64,000 nt of DNA from Comamonas terrigena NBRC 13299 (GTDB taxonomy: Bacteria > Pseudomonadota > Gammaproteobacteria > Burkholderiales > Burkholderiaceae_C): the NCBI RefSeq assembly GCF_006740045.1, contig NZ_AP019749.1, forward strand, positions 2,065,001-2,129,000, read 5' to 3'. Below the pieces are notes generated by a model, which was given only the letters and a program-made list of their open reading frames with translations, did no database searches and was not told the origin of the DNA. Every line of letters begins with the position of its first letter. Within the stretch, counting starts at the first letter, position 1. Shown here piece by piece: positions 1 through 9,414 of the stretch. Made by a program: the position numbers and the translations under genes.

Positions 1-36
1 TCGGTGGCCAACAACCTGACCGTGAAGGCCGGCTGA
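1..36 (+). CDS. C-terminal end of an unidentified gene
   Basis: An open frame enters at base 1 and stops with TGA at 34-36, giving 11 residues that end NNLTVKAG. It is followed by a strong bidirectional hairpin and is convergent with lapB. Too little is present to name the product, and it may be a chance frame, but the stop lies where a convergent gene would be expected to end. Confidence 0.4.
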   Translation, partial: SVANNLTVKAG

Positions 37-83
37 GCCGGCTTTGCCTTGCCCCTGCTGTACCGGCATGCTGGTGCAGCCGC

Positions 84-117
84 AAAAAAAGCTGCGATGC
101 GTCGCAGCTTTTTTTTT
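84..117. terminator. Bidirectional Rho-independent terminator
   Basis: A 9-bp stem (89-97 pairing with 102-110) with a TGCG loop is flanked by an A-run on the left and a T-run on the right. It can therefore stop transcription from both sides: the partial plus-strand gene and the minus-strand lapAB operon. Confidence 0.85.
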
Positions 118-164
118 ATGGTCCAGTCCAGCCCTGCCGCCTTGGGCGGGCGGCTGGCAAGGGG

Positions 165-1337
165 TTATAGCTCCTCGACGCGGCGTGCGGGGTAGCTGTC
201 CCAGCTCTGGCAGCCGGGGCAATGCCAGAAATGGGTGCGGGCTTCAAAGCCGCAGGCGGCACAGCGGTAACGCAGCAGCGGTTTGCTGGCATGGTCCAGC
301 GCTTTTTGCACGGCGGGGTGGAACTGTTCCTGCTCCAGCTTTTCGCCTGCCAGCCACTTGGTGGCCGCGACCAGCGAGGGTTCCCGGGAGAGGTGCTGCA
401 CATACCAGCTGCGGGCGTCGGCCTGGGCTTCGCTGTCTTGGGGCGATGCGGGGGCTGCCCCCAGCGCGACCAAGGCGTCCAGCAGGTCCAGCGAAGGTGT
501 CTGCTGGTAGTGCTGGCGCAGCAGGGCTGCGGCATCAGTGGTGTGGTTGCTGGCGGCCGCCACTTCCAGCAGCAGCGGTGCGGCCAGTGGCAGGCCCTGC
601 GGTGTTTCGCGCGACAGCGTGACCAGGGACTGGAAGGCGTCCTCGGAGCGTTGCAGGCGGTGCAGCACCTTGGCCAGTTCGATGCGTGGGCGGATGGACT
701 GGGGGGCGATGGCCACGGCTTCATGGAGCAGGTCCATGGCGGGCTCCAGCTGGGCGTGGGCGGCTTTTTCGCTGGCTTGCTCGCACAGGTAATGGGCCAG
801 GCGGGCGCTGAAGTCGCCTTGGTTGGCAGTCTGCATGCGGCGGGCAATGTCCGCAGCCAGCGGCCAGTCGCGTGAGCGTTCGTAGATGGCCAGCAGTGCC
901 AGGCGGGATTCGGTCTCGTAGGGCGTGCCTTCCAGGCGGCGCAGGGCTTCTTCGGCACGGTCCAGCAGGCCGGCTTTCAGAAAGTCCTGGGCCAGACCGT
1001 GCTGGGCACGTTCGCGGTCGGAGGCGCTCAGGTCTGCCCGTGACAGCAGGTGCTCGTGCACGCGCACGGCGCGGTTGTATTCGCCACGGCGACGGAACAG
1101 ATTGCCCAGTGCAAAGTGCAGCTCGGTGGTGTCGGGGTCGTTCTGCACGGCCTCGATGAAGGCGTCAATGGCTTTGTCCTGCTGCTCGTTGAGCAGGAAG
1201 TTCAGGCCTTTGAAATAGGCCTTGGGTGCCTGGCGGTTTTCCGCGCGGATCTGGCGCAGGTCCAGGCGCGAAGCCAGCCAGCCCAGGATGAAGGCCAGCG
1301 GCAGGCCCAGCAGGATCCAGCTGAGGTCAAATTCCAT
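165..1337 (-). CDS. lapB: LapB lipopolysaccharide assembly protein (TPR)
   Basis: A 390-residue inner-membrane-anchored TPR protein that in enterobacteria (YciM) links LPS synthesis to FtsH-dependent turnover of LpxC. Seen here: one N-terminal membrane segment (about residues 5-22), a long run of TPR-like helical repeats (about 40-330) and a C-terminal rubredoxin-like metal site with two CxxC pairs (near 359/362 and 373/376). Length and order match the family. The gene start overlaps the end of lapA by 11 bases, indicating translational coupling. It is the last gene of the superoperon and runs into the terminator at 84-117. Confidence 0.95.
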   Translation of the reverse strand: MEFDLSWILLGLPLAFILGWLASRLDLRQIRAENRQAPKAYFKGLNFLLNEQQDKAIDAFIEAVQNDPDTTELHFALGNLFRRRGEYNRAVRVHEHLLSRADLSASDRERAQHGLAQDFLKAGLLDRAEEALRRLEGTPYETESRLALLAIYERSRDWPLAADIARRMQTANQGDFSARLAHYLCEQASEKAAHAQLEPAMDLLHEAVAIAPQSIRPRIELAKVLHRLQRSEDAFQSLVTLSRETPQGLPLAAPLLLEVAAASNHTTDAAALLRQHYQQTPSLDLLDALVALGAAPASPQDSEAQADARSWYVQHLSREPSLVAATKWLAGEKLEQEQFHPAVQKALDHASKPLLRYRCAACGFEARTHFWHCPGCQSWDSYPARRVEEL

Positions 1338-1638
1338 GGATGCTCGAGGAAATGGTGTCGGAAGAGGTCACAGGTGCCGGCGTCTCGGCATTGGCGGGCG
1401 CCGGGGCTGGTTTCTGGGCGTGGGCTGCAGCCTTGCGGTGCTTCCACCAGCGCGGCACCATGCCGAGCACCCCGGCAATCAGGCCCATGCCGAAGGCAGA
1501 CAGTACCACCAGGACCAGAGGGGCCCGCCATTGCGTGCCAAAGAAGAAATGCACCGTGACTTCTTGCTGGTTGTTCAGCGCGAAGGCGAAGAGGGTGAAA
1601 AAAATGGCTGCCTTGAGCAGCCACAACAGGTATTTCAT
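1327..1638 (-). CDS. lapA: LapA-domain inner-membrane protein
   Basis: A 103-residue protein with two hydrophobic segments (about 5-22 and 39-62) separated by a short periplasmic-type stretch, followed by an Ala/Pro-rich cytoplasmic tail. This is the LapA (DUF1049) layout. The placement directly before lapB and the 11-base overlap support the call. It probably works with LapB in lipopolysaccharide assembly; the tail after residue 70 is low-complexity and likely disordered. Confidence 0.9.
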   Translation of the reverse strand: MKYLLWLLKAAIFFTLFAFALNNQQEVTVHFFFGTQWRAPLVLVVLSAFGMGLIAGVLGMVPRWWKHRKAAAHAQKPAPAPANAETPAPVTSSDTISSSIHGI

Positions 1639-1717
1639 GCGCGCCCTTGTAGTGACGCTCTGATTCTAGAACCTTCGCTGTGCTTTTTGAGCCAGCACAG
1701 CATGCGGATGCAAGGGC

Positions 1718-2047
1718 TCAGGCCTTGCGTTGCAGAAGGGTGGTGGTGTCGCTGGTGGCCGCGGGCACGGGGTGGTCTACATCTTCGCGCAGCGCCTTGC
1801 CGGGCTTGAAATGGGGAACGCGCTTGGCGGGAATCTGCACGGCTTCGCCGCTGCGGGGATTGCGGCCCAGACGGGGGGGGCGGCGGGTGACAGAAAAGCT
1901 GCCAAAACCGCGGATCTCAATGCGCTGGCCACGCACCAGGGCGTCGCTCACGGCGTCCAGGATGGTTTTCACGGCCAGTTCGGCGTCGCGCTGAGTCAGC
2001 TGATCGAAGCGGGCGGCCAGTTCCTCGACGAGGTCAGATCGGGTCAT
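1718..2047 (-). CDS. ihfB: Integration host factor subunit beta
   Basis: A 109-residue member of the HU/IHF DNA-bending family. It begins [10 protein letters not shown] and shows the IHF beta-arm with the RNPRSGE and [12 protein letters not shown] motifs around residues 58-80. It pairs with IHF-alpha to bend DNA about 160 degrees. The conserved genome order rpsA-ihfB-lapA supports the beta rather than the alpha subunit. A C-terminal extension rich in Ala/Thr goes beyond the usual roughly 94 residues. Confidence 0.95.
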   Translation of the reverse strand: MTRSDLVEELAARFDQLTQRDAELAVKTILDAVSDALVRGQRIEIRGFGSFSVTRRPPRLGRNPRSGEAVQIPAKRVPHFKPGKALREDVDHPVPAATSDTTTLLQRKA

Positions 2048-2076
2048 CGCACAAAAGTGAGGCTAGGGTGAAAAGC

Positions 2077-2105
2077 GCAGCGGGCGCCGAGAGAGCGCCC
2101 GCTGC
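2077..2105 (-). terminator. GC-rich hairpin between rpsA and ihfB
   Basis: A perfect 11-bp stem (2077-2087 with 2095-2105) and a 7-base loop lie downstream of rpsA. A short T-rich stretch follows in the minus direction. A second inverted repeat (about 2117-2142) sits just after the rpsA stop. Together they could attenuate read-through from the heavily expressed rpsA into ihfB. Confidence 0.6.
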
Positions 2106-2146
2106 TTGCGAATCCTCAGTGTTAGCGCAGGGCTAACACTGTGGGA

Positions 2147-3829
2147 TTACTTGTCGGCGTCCAGCTTGGCGCGCAGCAGAGCGCCCAGGCTGGTGGTGCC
2201 GGCGTTTTCCTTGGAGGATTGGGCCGACAGGGAAGCCATGGCTTCTTGCTGTTCAGCTTGGTCCTTTTGCTTGATGGACAGCTGGATGTTGCGGGTCTTG
2301 CGATCCACGTTCACCACCACAGCAGTCACTTCGTCGCCTTCCTTCAGCACGGAACGGGCATCTTCCACGCGATCGCGGGAGAGTTCGGACACGCGCAGGT
2401 AGCCGATGATGTCTTCGCCCAGATCGATTTCAGCGCCACGTTGGTCCACGGTTTTGACCTTGCCGGTCACGATCTGGCCCTTGTCGTTCACGGTCACGAA
2501 GGTCGTGAAAGGATCGCTGTCCAGTTGCTTGATGCCCAGGGAGATGCGCTCGCGCTCCACGTCCACGGCCAGCACGATGGCTTCGACTTCCTGGCCCTTC
2601 TTGTAGTTACGAACAGCGGCTTCGCCGGTTTCGTTCCAGGACAGGTCGGACAGGTGCACCAGACCGTCGATACCGGCAGCCAGACCCACGAACACGCCGA
2701 AGTCGGTGATGGACTTGATGGGGCCCTTCACGCGGTCGCCGCGCTTGGTGTTCTGAGCAAATTCTTGCCAGGGGTTGGCCTTGCATTGCTTCATGCCCAG
2801 GGAGATGCGACGCTTGTCTTCGTCGATTTCCAGAACCATGACTTCCACTTCGTCACCCAGGGTGACCAGCTTGGAAGGAGCAATGTTCTTGTTGGTCCAG
2901 TCCATTTCGGACACGTGCACCAGACCTTCGATACCGGGTTCCAGTTCCACGAACGCGCCGTAGTCGGCAATGTTCGTGACCTTGCCGAACAGACGGGTGG
3001 CCGAAGGATAACGGCGCGACACGCCCATCCAAGGATCGTCGCCCATTTGCTTCAGGCCCAGGGACACGCGGTTCTTTTCGGTGTCGAACTTCAGGATCTT
3101 GGCAGTGATTTCCTGGCCGGCAGTCACCACTTCCGAAGGGTGACGCACGCGGCGCCATGCCATGTCGGTGATGTGCAGCAGACCGTCGATGCCGCCCAGG
3201 TCAACGAACGCACCGTATTCGGTGATGTTCTTGACCACGCCTTGCACGATGGCGCCTTCCTTCAGGGTTTCCATCAGCTTGGCGCGCTCTTCGCCCATGG
3301 AGGCTTCGACCACAGCGCGGCGCGACAGCACCACGTTGTTGCGCTTGCGATCCAGCTTGATGACCTTGAATTCCAGGGTCTTGTTTTCGTAGGGGGTCAG
3401 GTCCTTGATGGGACGGGTGTCGATCAGCGAACCGGGCAGGAAAGCGCGGATGCCGTTGACCAGAACGGTCAGGCCGCCCTTGACCTTGCCGGAGGTGGTG
3501 CCGGTCACGAATTCGCCGGATTCCAGCGCCTTTTCCAGCGACAGCCAGGAAGCCAGACGCTTGGCGGTGTCGCGCGACAGGATGGTGTCGCCGTAGCCGT
3601 TTTCGATGGAGCCGATGGCCACGGACACGAAGTCACCCACTTGGACTTCGACTTCGCCCTGGTCGTTCTTGAACTCGTCCAGAGGCACGTAGGCTTCCGA
3701 CTTCAGGCCAGCGTTCACCACCACGAAATTGTGCTCAACGCGCACGACTTCAGCGGTAATGACTTCGCCAGGACGCATTTCGGTGCGTGTCAACGACTCT
3801 TCAAAAAGGGCTGCAAAAGATTCAGACAT
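2147..3829 (-). CDS. rpsA: 30S ribosomal protein S1
   Basis: A 560-residue protein made of six S1 RNA-binding domains in tandem, which recruits mRNA to the 30S subunit. The start was set at the ATG at 3829 (protein [11 protein letters not shown]) because this matches the canonical S1 N-terminus; the open frame extends further upstream without homology. Repeated S1 signatures such as [18 protein letters not shown] and [19 protein letters not shown] are visible. It lies downstream of the aroA/cmk fusion, as in most proteobacteria where cmk precedes rpsA. Confidence 0.97.
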   Translation of the reverse strand: MSESFAALFEESLTRTEMRPGEVITAEVVRVEHNFVVVNAGLKSEAYVPLDEFKNDQGEVEVQVGDFVSVAIGSIENGYGDTILSRDTAKRLASWLSLEKALESGEFVTGTTSGKVKGGLTVLVNGIRAFLPGSLIDTRPIKDLTPYENKTLEFKVIKLDRKRNNVVLSRRAVVEASMGEERAKLMETLKEGAIVQGVVKNITEYGAFVDLGGIDGLLHITDMAWRRVRHPSEVVTAGQEITAKILKFDTEKNRVSLGLKQMGDDPWMGVSRRYPSATRLFGKVTNIADYGAFVELEPGIEGLVHVSEMDWTNKNIAPSKLVTLGDEVEVMVLEIDEDKRRISLGMKQCKANPWQEFAQNTKRGDRVKGPIKSITDFGVFVGLAAGIDGLVHLSDLSWNETGEAAVRNYKKGQEVEAIVLAVDVERERISLGIKQLDSDPFTTFVTVNDKGQIVTGKVKTVDQRGAEIDLGEDIIGYLRVSELSRDRVEDARSVLKEGDEVTAVVVNVDRKTRNIQLSIKQKDQAEQQEAMASLSAQSSKENAGTTSLGALLRAKLDADK

Positions 3830-3989
3830 GTAGTTCCTTGACTGCAGACAGGTTTCCGACGGCACCATTGCCGGCGTTTTTATGGCTGTAAGCAGAGGCT
3901 TGCAGGTGTCACCCTGCGGGTTAAAAGGTTGCAAACCGCAGCACCAGTGCGCATGAAAAAGGCGCGAATGTGGTGTGCGGACCCAGTGC

Positions 3990-6032
3990 TCAGCCTTGTG
4001 CGGCGGGCGCAAAAGGCTGGCGCGCTGCCCACCAGTCCATCACCTGTTGTACGGCTTCTTCGGCCGTGCCGGTGGAATTGTCCAGTTGCAGCGCGTCTTC
4101 TGCGGGCTTGAGGGGGGCGGCTGCGCGATGCATGTCGCGCGCATCCCGGGCTTCAAGGTCCGCAAAAAGCGCCTGCATATTAGCAGGAAGTCCCTTGGAA
4201 ATCAACTGCTTATACCTACGCTCGGCGCGGCATTGCACGCTGGCCGTGAGGTAGACCTTCAGCGGTGCGTGCGGGAAGATCACGGTGCCCATGTCGCGGC
4301 CGTCGGCCACCAGTCCGGGCAGGGCGCGAAAGGCGTGCTGCACGCCCACGAGGGCGCTGCGCACGGCCGGGAAGGCCGAGACCTTGGAGGCGTTCATGCC
4401 GGCTTCCTCGGTGCGGATGGCCAGCGAGACATCTTCACCGTTGACCAGCACGCGCTGGTCGGAGGTGAATTCCAGCTGCTGCGCGGCAATCAGTGCGGCA
4501 ATGCGTTCGGCGTTGGTGGCTTCCAGTGCCATGCCGGCGCGGGTGGCCACCAGACCGGTGATGCGGTAGAGCGCGCCGGAATCCAGCAGCCGGTAGCCCA
4601 GGCGTTCTGCCACCTGGGCCGCCACCGTGCCTTTGCCGGAGCCGGAAGGGCCGTCTATGCAGATCACCGGAATCTGCTGTGCCGGGGTGTCGCACACGGC
4701 AAACAGCGATTCAAAGAAATCCGGGAAGGTCTTGCCCACGCACTGCGGGTCTTCGATGCGCACCGGCAGGCCGGCCGGATTGAAGGCGGCCAGTGCGAAG
4801 CACATGGCCACGCGGTGGTCGTCATAGGTGTGGATGCTGGCGGCTTTCCAACCGGTGGCACTGGCGGGCGGGGTGATGCGGATGTAGTCCGCGCCTTCCT
4901 CCACCGTGGCGCCCAGCTTGCGCAGCTCGCAGGCCATGGCGGCGATGCGGTCGGTTTCCTTGACGCGCCAGCTGGCGATATTGCGCAGCGTGGTCGTGCC
5001 ATCGGCATACAGCGCCATCACGCCCAGCGTCATGGCGGCGTCGGGAATGTGGTTGCAGTCCAGATCGATGGCCTTCAGCGGCCAGGTGCCACGGCCGACC
5101 TGCAGCCAGTTGGGGCCGCTTTCCACCTGCGCGCCCATGGCCTGGGCGGCCTCCACAAAACGGATGTCGCCCTGGATGGAATCCTTGCCCACGCCCAGAA
5201 TCCGCACGCCCGTTTGGCCTGGCGTGGCGGCTGCCAGGGCGCCGAGTGCGATGAAGTAGCTGGCGGACGAGGCGTCGGCCTCCACATGGATGGCGCCCGG
5301 CGACTGGTAGCGGCTGCCGGCGGGAATCACAAAGCGCTGCCAGTTCTCGTTGTGCACCTGGATGCCAAAACGCGCCAGCAGCTCCAGCGTGATGTGGATG
5401 TAGGGCTTGGAGATCAGTTCCCCCACCACCTCGATGGTGATGGCCTTGTCTGCAGCCTGCAGGGGCAGGGCCATCAGCAGCGCGGTCAGGAACTGGCTGG
5501 ACACGTCACCGCGCACCTGGATGGGGGCATCACTCCAGGCGCTGAAATCCGGTTGGCCGATTTTCAGCGGCGGGAAGCCTGCGTCCTTGAGGTAGTCGAT
5601 CTGGCAGCCCAGCTGGCGCAGCGCATCGACCAGGTCGCCGATCGGGCGCTCGTACATGCGGGGCACGCCCGTCATTTCAAAGTTGCCACCCAATACGGCC
5701 AGGGCCGCAGTCAGCGGGCGCATGGCGGTGCCGGCATTGCCCAGGAACAGGGTGGCCGCCGTGCCGGCGGGCAGCCGGCCGCCAATGCCGGTCACGGCAA
5801 TTGGCTGGCCGGGGGTGACGGCATCGGGTGTGATGGTGCAGCCCAACTGCTTGAGTCCGGCCAGCATCACGCGGGTGTCGTCGGAATCCAGCAGGTCTTG
5901 GATAGTGGTTGTTCCCTGGCTCAGCGCGGCCAGCAGCAGTACGCGGTTGGAAATGCTTTTGGAGCCGGGCAGGCTGACGGTGCCGCCGGCCGTGGCCAGC
6001 GCGGGAAGGTCCAGGAATGCGGTGCGGTACAT
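3990..6032 (-). CDS. aroA-cmk: Bifunctional EPSP synthase / cytidylate kinase
   Basis: A 680-residue fusion. Residues 1 to about 440 are 5-enolpyruvylshikimate-3-phosphate synthase (shikimate pathway), with the substrate-loop motif PGSKSISNR near the start. From about residue 455 the protein is a CMP/dCMP kinase with the P-loop [10 protein letters not shown] and the [11 protein letters not shown] motif. The two activities serve different pathways, aromatic amino acids and pyrimidine nucleotides. The ATG at 6032 gives the canonical AroA N-terminus, though no Shine-Dalgarno is visible before it. No stop or frameshift separates the domains, so this is a true fusion of two genes that are adjacent in other betaproteobacteria. 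Confidence 0.95.
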   Translation of the reverse strand: MYRTAFLDLPALATAGGTVSLPGSKSISNRVLLLAALSQGTTTIQDLLDSDDTRVMLAGLKQLGCTITPDAVTPGQPIAVTGIGGRLPAGTAATLFLGNAGTAMRPLTAALAVLGGNFEMTGVPRMYERPIGDLVDALRQLGCQIDYLKDAGFPPLKIGQPDFSAWSDAPIQVRGDVSSQFLTALLMALPLQAADKAITIEVVGELISKPYIHITLELLARFGIQVHNENWQRFVIPAGSRYQSPGAIHVEADASSASYFIALGALAAATPGQTGVRILGVGKDSIQGDIRFVEAAQAMGAQVESGPNWLQVGRGTWPLKAIDLDCNHIPDAAMTLGVMALYADGTTTLRNIASWRVKETDRIAAMACELRKLGATVEEGADYIRITPPASATGWKAASIHTYDDHRVAMCFALAAFNPAGLPVRIEDPQCVGKTFPDFFESLFAVCDTPAQQIPVICIDGPSGSGKGTVAAQVAERLGYRLLDSGALYRITGLVATRAGMALEATNAERIAALIAAQQLEFTSDQRVLVNGEDVSLAIRTEEAGMNASKVSAFPAVRSALVGVQHAFRALPGLVADGRDMGTVIFPHAPLKVYLTASVQCRAERRYKQLISKGLPANMQALFADLEARDARDMHRAAAPLKPAEDALQLDNSTGTAEEAVQQVMDWWAARQPFAPAAQG

Positions 6033-6057
6033 GCAGGAGGAATTATCAAAAATACAG

Positions 6058-6945
6058 TCAGGCCGGCGTGCGGGCCGCCGGGGGCTGACCCATGGTCCAG
6101 TGCAGGCGGGCATCGCTGGCGTGGGTCAGCAGGGCTTGCAGCGCCTGGTCGTCATCGGCCAGCATGGCCTGCTCCAACTGCTGCAGCGCCTGCTGGAAGT
6201 GGCGGGACTGGGCCAGCACTTCTTTTTTGTTGGCCAGCAGCACATCGCGCCACAGGCGGGGCTCGCCGCCAGCAATGCGGGTGAAGTCCCGAAAGCCGGG
6301 GCCGGCCAGCGACAGGAAGTGGGCCGCTTCCGGCTGGGCCAGCACGCCGTTCATCATGGCAAAGGCCAGCAGGTGCGGCAGGTGGCTGACGGCTGCGAAC
6401 GCGGTGTCGTGTGTTTCCGGTGCCATGCGGGTCACGCGGCAACCCAGTGCCTTCCACAGTGCTTCGGCATGCTGCAACTGGGGCGCCAGGGTGTGCTCGG
6501 TGGGGGTCAGCACCACCAGGGCATTGCGGTACAGGTGGACGTCGGCGTGTTCGACGCCGGCCACTTCCTTGCCGGTAATGGGGTGGGCTGGCACAAAGCT
6601 GCCGAAGCTGTTGCCCAGTGCACTGCGCGCTGCGTGCACCACATCGGTCTTGGTGGAGCCCACGTCCATTACCAGCGTGCGGTGGGTGACCTGCTGCTGG
6701 ATGGATTGGAGCGTGGCTTCGGTGGCAGCCACCGGCATGGCCAGCAGCACCAGATCGGCACCGGAGGCAGCCATGGCTGCGGTGGGGGCGATGTCATCGA
6801 TCACGCCCATCTGGCGGGCGCGTTCGGTGGTGGAGGGGGATTTGCTGTAGCCGACTACGCGCTTCACCAGACCGGCTTCTTTCAGTGCCAGCGCAAACGA
6901 GCCGCCCATCAGGCCGCAGCCGATCAATCCCAGTTGTTCAAACAT
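6058..6945 (-). CDS. tyrA: Prephenate dehydrogenase
   Basis: A 295-residue NAD(P)-dependent enzyme converting prephenate to 4-hydroxyphenylpyruvate in tyrosine synthesis. The N-terminus has a Rossmann nucleotide site [13 protein letters not shown] (residues about 6-18), and the catalytic-region motif PAHPITGKE is present near residue 120. It lies 25 bases upstream of aroA-cmk and 12 bases downstream of pheA, so it is in the aromatic amino acid operon. Confidence 0.95.
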   Translation of the reverse strand: MFEQLGLIGCGLMGGSFALALKEAGLVKRVVGYSKSPSTTERARQMGVIDDIAPTAAMAASGADLVLLAMPVAATEATLQSIQQQVTHRTLVMDVGSTKTDVVHAARSALGNSFGSFVPAHPITGKEVAGVEHADVHLYRNALVVLTPTEHTLAPQLQHAEALWKALGCRVTRMAPETHDTAFAAVSHLPHLLAFAMMNGVLAQPEAAHFLSLAGPGFRDFTRIAGGEPRLWRDVLLANKKEVLAQSRHFQQALQQLEQAMLADDDQALQALLTHASDARLHWTMGQPPAARTPA

Positions 6946-6957
6946 GCGGGCGTGTCC

Positions 6958-8061
6958 TCAGGCTGCAGCCACCGGGTAGGTGCCCAGCACCTTGTAGAAG
7001 GCGCTCAGGCTCTGCAGCTCGGCCAAGGCCTTGGCCATGTTGGGCTGGGCGGGGTGGCCTTCCAGGTCGATGTAGAAGTAGTACTCCCACTGGCCGGTGC
7101 GGGCCGGGCGCGATTCAAAACGCGTCATGGAGACGCCGTGCGTCTTCAGCGGAACCAGCAGATCGTGCACGGCGCCGGGGCGGTTGGGCACGGAAATCAC
7201 GAGGCTGGTGCAGTCCTTGCCCGTGGGGGCCGGGGTGGCCAGGGTGTGTGGCAGGCAGATGACGGCAAAGCGCGTGCGGTTGTAGGCGTCGTCCTGGATG
7301 GCGTGGCTGACGATGTGCAGGCCAAACTGCTGTGCGGCGCGTTCGCTGCTGATGCCGGCCCAGCCGGGGTTCAGCGCCGCGAGCCGGGCGCCTTCGGCGT
7401 TGCTGTCGACCGGGCGGCGTTCGGCGTGGGGCAGGTGCTTGGATAGCCAGGCGTGGCACTGTGCCAGGGCCTGGGGGTGGGCCGCCACCACCTCGATGCC
7501 GTCGAGCGTGTTGCTGGAGCGCAGCAGGTTGTGGCGGATCAGCATGCTCACTTCGCCCACGATGTGGCAAGGCGAGTTGCGGAACATGTCCAGGGTGCGG
7601 TTGACCACGCCCTCGGTTGAGTTTTCCACGCCCACCACGCCGTACTGGGCGCTGCCGGCGGCGGTGGCATGGAACACTTCTTCAAAGGTGTTGCAGTACA
7701 GGAAGTCGGCGGCGCCGCCAAAGTACTGCACCGCGGCCTCTTCGCAGAAGGTGCCTTCGGGGCCGAGCACGGCCACACGCTGGGGCGATTCCAGCGCCAG
7801 GCAGGCGGACATGATTTCGCGCCAGATGGCGGCCACATGCGCACCCTTCAGCGGGCCGGGGTTGTGGGTCTTGATCTTTTCAATGACTTGGGCCACGCGG
7901 TCGGGGCGGAAGAAGGTGGAGCCTTCCAGCTTCTTCAGGTCACCCACTTGCTCGGCCACGCGCGCGCGCTGGTTGACCAGCTCCAGCAATTGCTTGTCCA
8001 GGCTGTCGATTTCGTTGCGCAGCTTCAGCAGCTCGGGGCTGGCTTGGGGTTCTGTGCTCAT
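6958..8061 (-). CDS. pheA: Bifunctional chorismate mutase / prephenate dehydratase
   Basis: A 367-residue P-protein for phenylalanine synthesis. An AroQ-type chorismate mutase helix bundle covers about residues 1-95, prephenate dehydratase about 100-275 (GVENSTEG and the YNRTRF motif), and a C-terminal ACT domain (FESRPAR region) gives phenylalanine feedback control. The start at 8061 is chosen because GAGGA lies just upstream and the protein then begins MSTEPQAS at the mutase domain. No hisC gene follows, unlike the order in several other betaproteobacteria. Confidence 0.95.
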   Translation of the reverse strand: MSTEPQASPELLKLRNEIDSLDKQLLELVNQRARVAEQVGDLKKLEGSTFFRPDRVAQVIEKIKTHNPGPLKGAHVAAIWREIMSACLALESPQRVAVLGPEGTFCEEAAVQYFGGAADFLYCNTFEEVFHATAAGSAQYGVVGVENSTEGVVNRTLDMFRNSPCHIVGEVSMLIRHNLLRSSNTLDGIEVVAAHPQALAQCHAWLSKHLPHAERRPVDSNAEGARLAALNPGWAGISSERAAQQFGLHIVSHAIQDDAYNRTRFAVICLPHTLATPAPTGKDCTSLVISVPNRPGAVHDLLVPLKTHGVSMTRFESRPARTGQWEYYFYIDLEGHPAQPNMAKALAELQSLSAFYKVLGTYPVAAA

Positions 8062-8196
8062 GGCATCCTCAAAATGCAAAAGCCGCCTGTACGCATGCAG
8101 GGAACAAACGTTTGCCGCAGAGTGTTGCGGCAAATCGTGGTGCTGCACGCACCGGCGGCTTGTTTCTTATCTGTGCTGGGTGGTGGAGGTCAGGCG

Positions 8197-9303
8197 TCAG
8201 GCGCTGGTGCGCTCGAATTCACGCATGTAGTCGACCAGTGCCTGCACGCCCGCCAGCGGCATGGCGTTGTAGATGCTGGCGCGCATGCCGCCCACGGACT
8301 TGTGGCCCTTGAGCTGGAGCAGGCCGCGTGCCTTGGCGCCGGCCAGGAAGGCGTCGTTGCGGCTTTCGTCACGCAGCAGGAACGGCACATTCATGCGCGA
8401 GCGGTAGGCCTTGTCGACCTTGTTCACGTACAGCTGCGAGGCATCGATGTAACCGTACAGCAACTCGGCCTTGGCGATGTTGCGCGCCTCCATGGCGGCC
8501 ACGCCGGTCAGGCTGCCTTCGGTCTGGCGCTGGAGCCATTGGAAGGTGAGACCTGCCATATAGATGCCCCAAGTGGGCGGCGTGTTGAACATGCTTTGGT
8601 TGTCCGCTACGGTCTTGTAGTCGAACGCCGTGGGGCAGACCGGCAGGGCGCGGCCCAGCAGGTCTTCGCGCACGATGACGATGGTCAGGCCGGCCGGGCC
8701 GATGTTCTTTTGCGCGCCGCCAAAAGCCAGGCCCACGCGGCTCCAGTCCACCGGGCGCGAGGCCACGTGCGAGGAGAAGTCGATCACCAGCGGGGCGTTG
8801 CAGCCCAGGGCTTTCAGGTCGGGCAGTTGCTGGAACTCCACGCCGTGGATGGTTTCGTTGCTGCACAGGTGCACATAGGCTGCATCGCTGCCCAGCTTCC
8901 AGCTGGCGGCGTCCGGCACGCTGGTGAAGTTGCTGGCTTCGCCGCTGGCGGCCAGGCGGTTGCTGGCGTACTTGCCGGCTTCCTTGAAAGACTTCTGGCT
9001 CCAGCTGCCGGTGACCACGAAGTCCACCGCACCGCCTTGCGACAGGTTCAGCGGAACGATGGCGTTTTCGGCCAGGCCGCCGCCTTGCATGAACAGGATT
9101 TTGAAGTTGGCGGGCACGGCCAGCAGACTGCGCAGGTCGGCTTCTGCCGCTTCGTAGATGCTGATGAATTCCTTGCCGCGGTGGCTCATTTCCATCACGC
9201 CCATGCCGGAGCCTTGCCAGTCCAGCATCTCGGCAGCGGCTTGCTGCAGGACTTCTTCGGGGATGGCGGCGGGGCCGGCGGAAAAGTTGTAAGGGCGCGT
9301 CAT
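8197..9303 (-). CDS. serC: Phosphoserine aminotransferase
   Basis: A 368-residue PLP enzyme of serine and pyridoxine biosynthesis, converting 3-phosphohydroxypyruvate to phosphoserine. The N-terminus reads [11 protein letters not shown], the hallmark of SerC, and the PLP lysine lies in [11 protein letters not shown]. Length is typical. It lies between gyrA and pheA in the conserved superoperon, separated from gyrA by a terminator-like hairpin. Confidence 0.96.
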   Translation of the reverse strand: MTRPYNFSAGPAAIPEEVLQQAAAEMLDWQGSGMGVMEMSHRGKEFISIYEAAEADLRSLLAVPANFKILFMQGGGLAENAIVPLNLSQGGAVDFVVTGSWSQKSFKEAGKYASNRLAASGEASNFTSVPDAASWKLGSDAAYVHLCSNETIHGVEFQQLPDLKALGCNAPLVIDFSSHVASRPVDWSRVGLAFGGAQKNIGPAGLTIVIVREDLLGRALPVCPTAFDYKTVADNQSMFNTPPTWGIYMAGLTFQWLQRQTEGSLTGVAAMEARNIAKAELLYGYIDASQLYVNKVDKAYRSRMNVPFLLRDESRNDAFLAGAKARGLLQLKGHKSVGGMRASIYNAMPLAGVQALVDYMREFERTSA

Positions 9304-9377
9304 GGTCGGCTATCAAATCGGGCTGCAGCGCCACGGTAGTCGGCGCAGTCAGCTATCAAAAATGCAATGTTAGGCGA

Positions 9378-9408
9378 AAAAACACCCCACAGCTTGCGCA
9401 GTGGGGTG
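9378..9408 (-). terminator. gyrA terminator
   Basis: An 8-bp stem (9383-9390 with 9401-9408) around a 10-base loop, followed in the minus direction by six T residues, lies just after the gyrA stop. It should separate most gyrA transcripts from the serC-aroA operon. Confidence 0.85.
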
Positions 9409-9414
9409 TGGGGC

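Noticed and set aside
2141..3841. 566-codon open frame on the plus strand, antisense to rpsA
   Set aside because: It is a GC-codon shadow of rpsA: His/Val/Gly-rich, no homology pattern, and rpsA is unmistakable.
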